Part shown: piece after piece, positions 37,601-47,203 of the stretch | Layout: each line of letters opens with the position of its first letter | Numbering within the stretch: position 1 is the stretch's first letter | Source of the DNA: Mytilus trossulus | Taxonomy: Eukaryota > Mollusca > Bivalvia > Mytilida > Mytilidae | Direction of reading: 5' to 3' | Length of the DNA stretch: 64,000 nt | Assembly (NCBI RefSeq): GCF_036588685.1 | Contig: NC_086378.1 | Coordinates: 73,735,127-73,799,126 of the forward strand | Notes under the pieces: model-generated | The model's input: the letters and a program-made list of their open reading frames with translations, nothing else | Databases searched by the model: none | What the model was told of the DNA's origin: nothing | Made by a program: the position numbers and the translations under genes

Positions 37601-38780
37601 CAGAAGAACCAGGGATAGTATTTTGTTGTTGAATATATGACGTTAAAATCTAATGACATATTTTCATTTTTTTTATTTGCCTGTGTGAAAACTAGGACTT
37701 ATCACTTTTCAATGTTATTGACCTACAATGTATATAAACAAGTATCCGGACATCTAAACTGAATTCAAAATTTTCAACTGACTAATAATTACTTGACCAT
37801 AATGATAGTATAAATCATAATAATACATATATAGTAGTGACTATATTTTAACTCTACCTGGCTGTGCTAACGTAGGTGAGGTCATCTGCATTTCTTCATC
37901 TACAGACTTTTGCATTTGTTTCAACTTTTCTGCTTCCTCTTCCATTTCTTTAACTCTAGCTTTAATGGCTTCTAATTCCTAAAAAGAAACAATTTCACAT
38001 GTTGATGACGAATACATAATTTATAATTACATTATAGAGTACTAGTGTGATAACATTTGTGAGGGAATTCCAAATGTTTGTTATACATGTACCACTGTAT
38101 ACTTCACATGTTTCAAGCTTTTTATGACAATACCACTTTACCAATCAAAACAAATTTTTTTGCAGTGTTGATTTCGCTTTGTAGTCACATATTATTTGTG
38201 AAACATCTTACTTTTGAAAAGGGTAAATGTTTATGTATGATTGTGTACATTAACATGTGCATATACATGACATATGACCTGCTTACTAGACACTTGACAA
38301 ATCCATATAATATTTTATCCATGAAGTCAAAGGTTTAGTGAAAATGGAACCTTTGATATATTTTTAACTAAACTGCGATTTTGTTAGAGAGAAGAATTTT
38401 CCATGTACAGTACAACCTGTGACTTACTCTTAATAATGATCAACATCCAATAGCGGCCATTTATTTGGGGTCATAAAACCTGGGATTTCCCTTGATCCTC
38501 GACTAGTTTTGTGTATTAACTAATCAACTGAATAATGATTGACATAAGGGCTATCATGGTGAACATAAGTTTTTATGGCCAACAATAATAAGATAATGTC
38601 ACAGTTAGTACTGTAGACACTTACTGGATCCTCCACTGCACTTTCTTCCTGTGTTGTTGTAGCATCTCCATCCCCTCCTTCAAACTGGTTCTCACCATCT
38701 AAATCTGTCAGACCTACTTCTTCCTGGTCTCCTTGCAAGTTTAACAAAGCATCTTCTCCATTCTCTGGTGTATCAGCCAT
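31677..38780 (-). CDS. PABPN1: Polyadenylate-binding nuclear protein 1 (PABPN1/PABP2)
   Basis: Binds growing poly(A) tails in the nucleus, stimulates poly(A) polymerase and sets tail length. Seven coding exons on the minus strand, all GT/AG: 38625-38780, 37858-37978, 37082-37143, 35864-35970, 33799-33886, 33367-33494 and 31677-31713. The sum is 699 nt including TGA, 232 residues, close to the Drosophila size and shorter than human. Domains in order: acidic N-terminus (1-52), coiled coil ([20 protein letters not shown], from 53), and one RRM (~108-182) with RNP2 IYVGNV and RNP1 KGFAYVEF. An Arg/Gly-rich tail follows, ending [11 protein letters not shown], the family's diagnostic C-terminus. 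No N-terminal alanine run is present. The ATG follows a splice acceptor (TTTGTTTCAG), so a non-coding first exon must lie upstream. The tail exon adds only 12 residues across a 1.65-kb intron. Identification is very secure. Confidence 0.96.
31714..33366 (-). other. PABPN1 terminal intron
   Basis: Starts GTATGA and ends TATCTTTTCAG on the minus strand. Retaining it would add four residues after exon 6 and stop (Tyr-Asp-Asn-stop after the split Arg), removing the conserved C-terminus. It also contains a 19-nt cassette at 32623-32641 with an acceptor (TTTGCAG) and donor (GTAAAG) whose inclusion would give an immediate TGA. A second acceptor (TTCTTTTTTCAG) lies beyond the gene end near 31071. Confidence 0.7.
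34329..35770. repeat. ~43-bp target-site repeat flanking the element
   Basis: ATTTCAACTTTCCTGTTCGG + ACTGTGTATTGGTATGAC occurs at 34333-34372 and, with one change, at 35732-35770. Removing the transposon leaves two near-identical ~55-bp direct units, so the element landed in an existing short tandem duplication. Confidence 0.7.
34373..35709. mobile_element. 1.34-kb TIR DNA element with 7-bp target duplication
   Basis: Perfect 35-bp terminal inverted repeats, starting CATGGAAGTAATATTTAGAA at the left and its complement at 35675-35709. GTATGAC flanks both sides (34366-34372 and 35710-35716), a 7-bp target duplication. Further inward ATCTGCGTTACCGC recurs in inverted orientation. No transposase is present; the 63-codon frame inside is meaningless. 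It is a non-autonomous cut-and-paste element. An 8-bp reading of the duplication (GGTATGAC) is possible if the last G of the right end belongs to the target; 7-9 bp would suit hAT- or Mutator-like families. Confidence 0.85.
35971..37081 (-). other. PABPN1 intron 3
   Basis: 1111 bp, AT-rich, with the 32-bp tandem repeat at 36430-36535. An 85-codon plus-strand frame (36692-36949) is not credible. Confidence 0.7.
36430..36535. repeat. 32-bp tandem repeat, about 3.3 copies
   Basis: Unit TTTATTTGGCAAGTTTTATG + TAAAAACAGTAT; copies start at 36431, 36463 and 36495 and are nearly identical. Intronic. Confidence 0.9.
37144..38624 (-). other. PABPN1 introns 1 and 2 (around exon 37858-37978)
   Basis: Introns 37979-38624 and 37144-37857 have consensus donors (GTAAGT and GTAGAG) and acceptors. 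AT-rich, nothing else seen. Confidence 0.7.
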
Positions 38781-40974
38781 CTGAAACAAAGGAGAATATG
38801 TTTAAAGGCTTGCTACATTTGTACATGTATGTACATGATCATTCAAATTCAACTTTTTAAAAATATTAACATCTTTACAAATTTTCTGCTAACAACTAAC
38901 AGTTTGCCATTTTATTGACACCTCCAGAGGACAAAACATCTTCTATGTTCTCTTGTGTATACATGTACTAATATGCAATCTAATACAATTTAAAAAAAAA
39001 AAAAAAAAAGAAGACATAACAGAAAAGCAAATTTAAAGCAGCCATTAATTTAGATTTCTCATTATATCTAAATATAACAGTTTGTGTGCCCAATGAAGTA
39101 TAAATGGTAAAGTTGCTTACCGGGGTATATACAATGAAGGTCTGCATTTACATTTATAAATATATACGTTTGTACTGTACACATGTACATATACATTGTA
39201 CCAAGAACCTGAAAAACCTTCAAAATATTGTTTTCTTTGCTTGCTCTTTTGTAAAAAAAAAAGTTCCAAGGTTCTGTAACAAGGAACGAAGCCTGCTATT
39301 AATATAATATATATAATAATAATGAAGACTTTATTAAAAGAAGATAAAATAGGTTAGTACAATACTAATCTCCCCTAAAAAAAATGGTGCAAAATTCTGA
39401 ATTCCTTGGGGGTATCTTGGACCCTTAAAAACATCATTTTTTAATGAAGATAATATAAATGATTAACTATTCTATTGTCCACTGTCAACTCATACATTTT
39501 TACCACTGCCTCCCCTGTCCCCCTTAAACAGTATCCAATTTGGAGACAGAAAAAAATGTCTGACACCACTTAGGAGAAGTGATTGTAAATGTTGTATCAA
39601 GGTTAAAAACAAAATGTACAATGAAGTTTCAAAATTTCAAATTCTATATGATTTCTTTCAGAATTAATTTGTTTATCAACTATTAATTAACAAGTTCCAG
39701 TTTGAATCATTTATCAATAACATATGAACAATAGTCAATAGAACATGTACATGTCACATGCACAAATTTAATGTACTATGTTCCTATTGTATGAAACTGC
39801 AGGCACTCGTTTTGTGTGACCCACATGCACTAAACAAGCCCCTGTGTCTGTGACGGGAGGGTCAATTATCCATGAGTTTACTAGTCAACCTTCCCATTGA
39901 TAGAAACATTAAGTGTATCTGTATCTGTATGTTACACAGTGCATGATCTGATCACGGATATATGTGCACTGGAAGGAGAGCAGGTTGGTTAGTCCAACCA
40001 TTGGAGGGCAGCTGTGAATCCCTCAACTGTCTTTTGACATGCAGTTACTTCGCCCAGAAGTGCCTGTGGATGGAGCTGTCAGGTTGCATTTGTGTCGTTA
40101 TGTGTGTGTGAGGTGTGGTATATTGTTGGACATATTATCATATATGAAAGATATACTTTCTGGAATCAATTTTCTAGGTAAAAGCATTTGACGAAATTAT
40201 GAGTGGAAATTGGGTACAACACAGTTTGGCAAAATTGGAACAGAAATGCAATTAATTTTGGAAATGTGGCCACAGGAGGTTGAAATCCTATCAATGAGGG
40301 TCTATAAATATGTCAACTCGACTATCACAGTAGAGCTTCTCTCACTTTAAACACTGACGTAAAAACCTCAATCTCTTGTACTTAAACTGTTTTGGACATT
40401 TTAAAACGTTATAGGGAAGCGACAACAGACAAGCATTCAGTGAAAAAGCTCCACCGGAATTATCATTCACTCAATAAACCAAACATATAAAATGCATTTA
40501 TAATTAAAAATTCATCAGATAAACTATCAATCTTTTTCACCTTAGTATTGTATTTTCTTAAAAGTATCTTTTTAATCCCAGATGGTACTGGATTATTTGA
40601 GTGTAGATACTTTTTTGGCTCTTTGATGATTTTTGCAGATGGACTAATCGTATCTTCAACAAAAGAGATTTGGTATCAGTCAATACCAATTGCGACATTA
40701 AAATATAGTATGAACAAAAACGTACCATACAAATAGGGAAATTGAAAACTTCACCTATCTTTCACATTTAATTCAATTACAATTTTTATTCTAAATCGAT
40801 ATTCTAGAAACTACAAAAATATGAGCGTTAGGGAGCTTTTCAAATTGATTGAATAACACAACATATAGGTTACACACAAAAGATATGAAAAGTTTTTACA
40901 TCTTGTGACAATTCTAAACGTAGGCCTACTGTGCATCAGTGCACTGTAAAATACTTTAGATGCCATATTAATGC
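38781..40974 (-). other. Upstream region of PABPN1, possible 5' exon and promoter
   Basis: The coding part begins at a splice acceptor, so a 5' UTR exon should lie here or further upstream. A 20-base A-run lies at about 38991-39010. Around 40340-40460 the minus strand has a possible donor (AAAGTGAGA, exon end near 40346), a CRE-like TGACGTAA (40355-40362, plus-strand reading) and an ETS-type CCGGAA (40454-40459). This is the best promoter candidate, but it is weak. The plus-strand frames at 39104-39307 and 40548-40736 have no support. Confidence 0.3.
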
Positions 40975-42592
40975 TAAGGGGGCTCGCGGGTCTAAATCAT
41001 TTTTTTTATTTGATATAGGATTTCGCCTTATTTTTGTATATAAGAACTTTATCTTATACTTAAATAGAAAAATGAAATAAAAAAATGAGGTCACCGTTCA
41101 TTTACGCTCACAATCTCCCTTCGAAAGAAACATACATTTTTGTTAATGTTAATTTTTTTCTGTTGAATTAATATGAGAAAAATCGGTAATATCGAAATAA
41201 TTTTTTTTTTTTTTTTTACAGAAATCGCTGAAATTTTACAATTATTTAGTTTATGTATACAGCTTATTCGAAAACAACCCTAAAAAATGTAGGTCACCGA
41301 TGAGTTAAAAAAGATGTTTCAATTTTAATGCCAAAAAGTGGCATTTTTGCATCAAAGGGAAATAATTTGGAGCTTTTCAAATGATATATACATTTTAAAA
41401 GTCACCTGTGGCCAACCCGAAAAGATATTTTTGAATGATTTTTGTACCCTAAGATAAAGCATGGAAGTATTATATTGTCAATATAATACTTCCATGGATA
41501 AAGTAACAACTACTAAATGCAGCAATTTTATCTGACCATATCGGGAAATAGGTATTTAGTCGGATCTTAACACATACTTGTGATTTGTTTAAACCGGTTT
41601 TCGATAAAAATATACGAAGAAATGTCAAAATGTTTAGGATTTAATTAAATCCGTATTTCGGTAAGATTGTGCAAGCATACGATTTTTATTGCGTCTTACA
41701 CTTTGAGAAGCGAATAATCTGTAACTACTTTATTCAAATATTCTGTAAAAACGTTTATTTGAGCTATGAAAGTCAAGTGGCTCGAGAATTTTTCTGAGGA
41801 AGTTTTAAAAAAGTGCAAACAAATATTTTTACAGTGGGTTAGCTTTCATTAGTCTTCACTATCCATAGATTAACAACTTTTGGTTATATTTATAATTCAG
41901 AATCATCATTGAAGGTGGAGCACGATTGCGCAGTTAATTAATTATATGGATGTGGCATTTGTATGATGAGTGACATTCCGTGGTATTATGTGCCAATTCG
42001 AAAAAGTTATACGAGAATTGTCTCCCCTTAACAGGTTCATTTTTTTTATAATTATGTTTAGGTTTCTGATATAATTTTGAATTATTACAAAATGAATCAA
42101 TGCAATATATTTCAGTTTTTGTTATTGATGTATCAAAACAATTGATGTACGAATATAATTTCATAAATTTGAAACGTTTAAAATTTTTACATACCAATAT
42201 AAAGAACTTTTTATCATTTTTCAAATAGACTATGAATAAAAGTTGCAGTAATAGAATTTTACTTCCCTTCATGATAGATTGATTGGGAATAAAGATAAAA
42301 AAAAAATTGATTGGGAAATGAGCCAGAGTTATATTTTTTGGATCACAGAGAGGGACTAGCTAGCAAATTTTAATTGTAGCTAATTCATTGTTAAAACAAT
42401 GTTCCACTATAAACGAATGTTAATTTATACAAATATAAGGACTTAGTAAGCTAAATCTACAAACTTTATTTGAAATTATGAATTTTTATTGCAATAGATT
42501 AATATGCTACTAAATGTAATTAATAAAATTTGAAAATGAAAATGAAAAGTTTAAGTTTTTTTCTGAAAATATTATACCCGCGAGCCTCCTTA
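40975..42592. mobile_element. 1.62-kb DNA element with TAAGGGGGCTCGCGGGT ends
   Basis: The left end TAAGGGGGCTCGCGGGTCTAA and the right end, reverse-complemented, TAAGGAGGCTCGCGGGTATAA match at 19 of 21 positions. The interior is AT-rich with no transposase; the 112-codon minus frame 41934-42272 is not recognisable. It is a non-autonomous element. The two ends sit in TA context, so a TA target site is possible but not proven. Confidence 0.75.
41461..41499. repeat. Perfect ~37-bp palindrome
   Basis: CATGGAAGTATTATATTG followed by its reverse complement with almost no loop. Its first ten bases equal the start of the inverted repeat of the 34373-35709 element, so it could be that family reduced to its two ends, nested in the 1.62-kb element. 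Confidence 0.75.
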
Positions 42593-44109
42593 AAAGCATA
42601 GAATGCAAAATAATTTTTATCTTAAAACATAGCACAAGTTAGAATACAAAGCACACCAGATAATAGCAAATTAAAAAGCTGAAATGTAAACAAATCAAAT
42701 AGTCTGTTGTAATGGTTTATGTTCTTCCTCGTGGAATATTGTGATGCTTTGAAGTTAAACTAAAGTCAATGTCCCTAAAAGCAGTATTTTTTTCTAAAGG
42801 TGACCAAAGGTACACTACAAAATGTTAGTTTTAAATATGCTGATCATATTGTGTTAGATATGGTTGAAGAATTTACATATCTTGGTGTATGATTATTTTG
42901 TAGAACAGGAAGTTTTACAAATGCAAAAAGGCACAAGCTGGTAAAGCAACAATGGCTATGCAGAGACCTATATGTGTATATATGTCTCTGCATGTAGCAT
43001 GTGTGAATTACATATTTATATATGCATGTATAAAGCAGAGACATATATGTCTCTGTATAAAGTAAAACTTAAAAGTTCTAACCCGGAGGAATGACCTTCT
43101 CATGGACGTTCTTAATAAATTTACATAGTTTTTCTAATATAATTACATTTTTGGAGGCAAATAGCTGTTCAAACTCATAATTTTTTAACATTTTCGTGAC
43201 AAAAGGGGCAATCAGATTTATTCTTTCATTGATAAGTTAGCTACTTAGAATATTATTTTTATATAAATTTGTAACATATAGAACGCGAAGTGTTTAACTT
43301 TTAGTTTAAGTCATGATTATGACCTTTTTTTAGTTGAAATTTTTAAAACTTAACCCAGAAGTCTAATTATTAACCAATTCATCCCTAGGAAATGAGGGAC
43401 TCGGTGACCGGGTTGTCAAACTTGTTTATTAACCTTATCACTGGCCTGTAAAACATTGAGATTGTAAATTCAAACCTGCAATGTACTTGGCAGATGCTTT
43501 CACAGGTGTAACAGCTATACCTCATATTAAAAAATAAATAAATAGAATTTTTTTTTTTTCGAAATGCTTTTGATTCATTAGTATTTGTAAATTGTAAAGA
43601 AAAAAACAAAGGAGTTATACATCCCCTGGCTAGCCAATTCACACTTGTACATGCGTGGATTTTGATGCTCAGTATTTTTGCCCTATAAATATCTTCCGGA
43701 TTTCTATCAATGTAATAGTAATAACGATACATACCCCAAAGCCAATTACATGATATTATCTGCTTACTTCATATAGTGATGGCATAACAAAAACCACGAT
43801 TTAATGAAACACCAACGAAGGTATGTACTCAGGTTGTTTTAATTAATAATACGGATTATGAGGGGTCTTTTTTAATTTTGGTGGATAGTGTGAGTCTGGA
43901 AAGGCGGTGGACGAGGTTACTAGAATTTGAAAGTGTGGACGAGGTTATTGGAAATCGTGCACGGGGCTATATGCTATTTGTTTGCAATCCTTTTGTATTA
44001 GTTGTGTTTTCCCTTTGTGGTCCGATAAAGTATATAGCTAGAGAAACAGCGTTTATGCAAATGAATACCAAAACTTTAGTTAAATCAATGTAATTCTACG
44101 GAAGTTATT
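42593..44109. other. Gene-free AT-rich stretch
   Basis: Includes inverted CAGAGACATATATG / CATATATGTCTCTG-type repeats near 42960-43060. No gene is supported; frames 43385-43732 and 43878-44093 have no domain. Confidence 0.4.
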
Positions 44110-45749
44110 CCGGTGTCCTATAGCCATTCTTCCCCCATGCCAAATTTTCCGGGGGGAAAGACTGGATCGATCCAATATTTCCCCCCGGAAAAATTAGCAT
44201 GATCCCACTTTTCCCTCTCAACGTTATGGGGGGAAAAACAGGATCAGGCCAATTTTTCCCCCGTAGTATCGTAAGAAGCTAAATTTTCCGCCTTTTAATG
44301 TAACGTCGGCAACGTCACGGTAAGATTTTTTTACAAAAAAAAAAAGAATAGTAACTTTTCTTTTATCAGTTGATAGTTAACAAAGCTTCGTCGTATGAAT
44401 ATACATTTGATTTGGATTTTATATTTATACACACGAAGCACATTCTGATGTGATGATCACATCCATTCTCTTTCGTAAACCCTTGGTATCATTGACTTAA
44501 TGAATACGATAACTTTAACCACTTCTGGTCAATTGATAGATTTTCCTTGGACAGACGTCCATGATATCTCCAAAGTAATACATGTATGGTAAAATGACTT
44601 CACATGATAAATCATGAAAAGTATTACTAAGTAAAAGAACTCTCTAAAGACACGGATAGAGAAGAATACTCGTCAGTAAACTTAAAGCTTACATTCAGGA
44701 AAAGAAGTCCGATACGGATGAAACTTCATCAAACCTAGGGGATGTACACCTGCTTTAACTAGCACAGGCGACGTGGAAGTACAGGAACTACCCATATCAT
44801 AATTTGTGCTGTACAAGATCTACAAAAAATCCCATTTGCCCTACAGGTGCATAGGGTCGAACACCATCCATCACTAATGATACAAACTCGACCTGGTAGT
44901 AAGGCCACTGGGGCCGTAAGGCATTAACTACGCTAAACCCTCATATAGTCGGTTATAAAATGCTCCGACCATGAAAGTGTGATATAAATCAAACAAAACT
45001 CAAGGACTTATTTATAACCAAAAAAAATACGGAAAAAAAAACAATGACCAACATGAAACAACAACGACGACTATACTACATATGTCTGGCTTTAGAATGG
45101 CACTTACAGAATGTGCACGTGGCGGCCTTAAAATTAACCCCGGACAGCAAAGTCACAAGAAATAAACTGTAAAATATCAGTTGCAGTTGATTACTATGTA
45201 GGTAATGTGCACAATAATCACTTACATAAAAACAATAAACACAAAGTACTGAAACAAAAGTAAAAAGTATTCGTTGTTTATACTGAAAGGTATTTAAAAG
45301 CTAGTTAAAATGTAGTCTAGTCTAACTAGTGGACATAGACAGAATGGTAAACATGTTGTATATGTTACATGTAGACAGACTTCTGGACAAATAGACAGAC
45401 AGTTAAAAATGCAATGCGACACATACAAAACCTGATGAACAGAAGGACAGACTAGTTGACAGATAGACAGACTGAGAAACCTGTACATAGACTTGTGTAA
45501 ATGTAAATAAATGTAATTCTTACACTGTTCGGTTTGATTTCAAGACTTGCATATAAATATAGTGTAATCTATATCATGGGGGGAAAGATTAGCATGGGGG
45601 AAAAGTTACTATATGTATACGGATTGTCAACTTTCCGCAGGGGAAGAATGACAATGATCCAAAATTTCCCCGGGGGAAACATTGGCTCATGCCAGTCTTT
45701 CCCCCGGGGGAAAAACTGGCATGGGGGAAGAATGGCTATATAACACCGG
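44110..45749. mobile_element. 1.64-kb inverted-repeat element with CCCCGGGG hairpins at its ends
   Basis: The left end (CCGGTGTCCTATAGCCATTC, then TTCCCCCATGCCA) is mirrored at the right (TGGCATGGGGGAAGAATGGC, then TATATAACACCGG). Inside each end lie repeated short palindromes of the type TTTTCC(C/G)nGGAAAA at 44145-44250 and 45575-45720, most interspersed with ATGCCA/GATC words. The middle, 44290-45560, is AT-rich and gene-free. I read it as a fold-back DNA element whose subterminal regions are hairpin arrays. The frames 45534-45757 on both strands are artefacts of the palindromes. Confidence 0.75.
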
Positions 45750-46499
45750 CCTTGCATATAATTATATACGCCATATCAATTATATAGACAGCCTACATTG
45801 AACATTAGTAAAGAGACAAACTTTTTCACTGAACTTAAATTGTTTTTTAAACCATGCAATTTTCCAGCAAGTTTTTGTTCTGAAAAAAAGTAGAATAACA
45901 AACTTTGACAAATTGAGCTCCGAGGAAATTTCGGCTAAACAAAAAGACCGCTGGCAAACAAACAAAAGCTTATATACATCAAACGAAGAGATAACAACTT
46001 TCATACTTTTGAATTGGTTCAGCTATTTTTCTTATGTAGAAAATTGTGAATTAAAAATGGGTTTATAGCTAGAATTTAACGCACTTTATATAGGTAACAT
46101 TTCCTTATATTTAGCTATTGGTCAGGTTAAACAGACTCGATAAATGGCTGCCTTGATTTCATTTTCCAGACCAAAATATTGAAAAAGCTTATACACGTCA
46201 TTCTCGCAAAGAACGCATATATCAAATTAATGAATGTGAAGTTTAATACTGTGTTTTGGTTTATAATAAGAAAGTTATACTTTAAATGTCGATATTGCAT
46301 GAAATAAAACTCTACCAAAATTTGGAAACAATGGAAGCTTATCATGAGTTTGCATTATGTGCGCCGAAAACAAAGTTGAAATTTAATGAAATTTACCCTT
46401 TACTGTTATATTCATTTCATGCACAGTGTATACATAGTGCACTTTAATGTTTATGAGGGTGATAAAGAGGGGGTGCTTGTCCGAAAGAAAAAAAACGTG
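45750..46499. other. Gene-free spacer
   Basis: AT-rich, no supported feature. Confidence 0.4.
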
Positions 46500-46925
46500 A
46501 AATAAGACATAATTTCACGTTGAACTTGAAATAATTTCTGTAATGAACGTTGCACGAAAAATATATTCTTTTATGTGAACCTTTTGTGACTGAGTCACTG
46601 TATTCTTGTATATATTAAATATTTGTTTTATTTGATATTCACGATTAAGTATAAACATTTATGATATAATTGGTTTTCGGCTTTTAAAGAAGTATTTCTT
46701 GACGATCCCTGCCAAGTGTTTGAATTTATTTGAAAAATACCGAGCACGCAAAATAAGACTTTGAAAATCACGATGCACGTAAAATTAAATAAGCAGAACG
46801 CGTTGAACGAGGCAACCGTCTTGCACGACTGAACGTCAAATAAAAAGATAAAAACACGTTGAACGTGAAATAAAAAACGGCGATCATGTTGCACGAAAAT
46901 AACTTTACCACCCACGTTTATAGTG
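46500..46925 (+). repeat. Inverted repeat flanking the PLA2 gene, left copy
   Basis: Blocks AATTTCACGTTGAACTTGAA, GAACGTTGCACGAAAAAT, GAACCTTTTGTGACTGAGTC and CACGTTGAACGTGAAATAAA appear in reverse-complement order at 51425-51965. CACGTTGAACGTG is itself nearly palindromic and recurs at both ends of each copy. Confidence 0.8.
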
Positions 46926-47203
46926 AGCATTGCGCATTTTGTTTATCAAATGGATAGAGTGATTCAGGTTACCTTCACCACAAGACACGTCTTTAAAGGT
47001 TCAAAGCAATAAAAAATACATTTTACACTAAACAATTTGATAGTCAGCGACAGAAGAACGTCTTAAATCATTTAACTGCAAACCAAAAAGTAAAGTAGAC
47101 AAACATATAGATATAAGCAAAAAATTGTTTGTTAGCTTGTCATCATAAAACATTGAAATATGAGAAATAAGATAACTTAGTCGAATTTGAATTTATTTTA
47201 GGA
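46926..47203 (+). promoter_or_regulatory. 5' flank or leader intron of the PLA2 gene
   Basis: AT-rich. It ends in an acceptor-like TTTATTTTAG at 47201 just before GAATGG, so the first coding exon may be preceded by a leader exon that I cannot place. Confidence 0.3.

Noticed and set aside
38520..38789. 89-codon frame as a stand-alone acidic protein
   Set aside because: Only its part up to the GT donor at 38624/38623 is PABPN1 coding sequence. The rest is intron, and the upstream Met-Phe-Gln lies in the acceptor.
39955..40140. Possible tRNA-derived SINE or small RNA (GGTTGGTTAGTCCAACC hairpin)
   Set aside because: A short hairpin alone; no cloverleaf, A/B boxes or second copy could be shown.
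45534..45757. Overlapping frames on both strands near 45.6 kb
   Set aside because: Produced by the CCCCGGGG palindromes at the right end of the inverted-repeat element.
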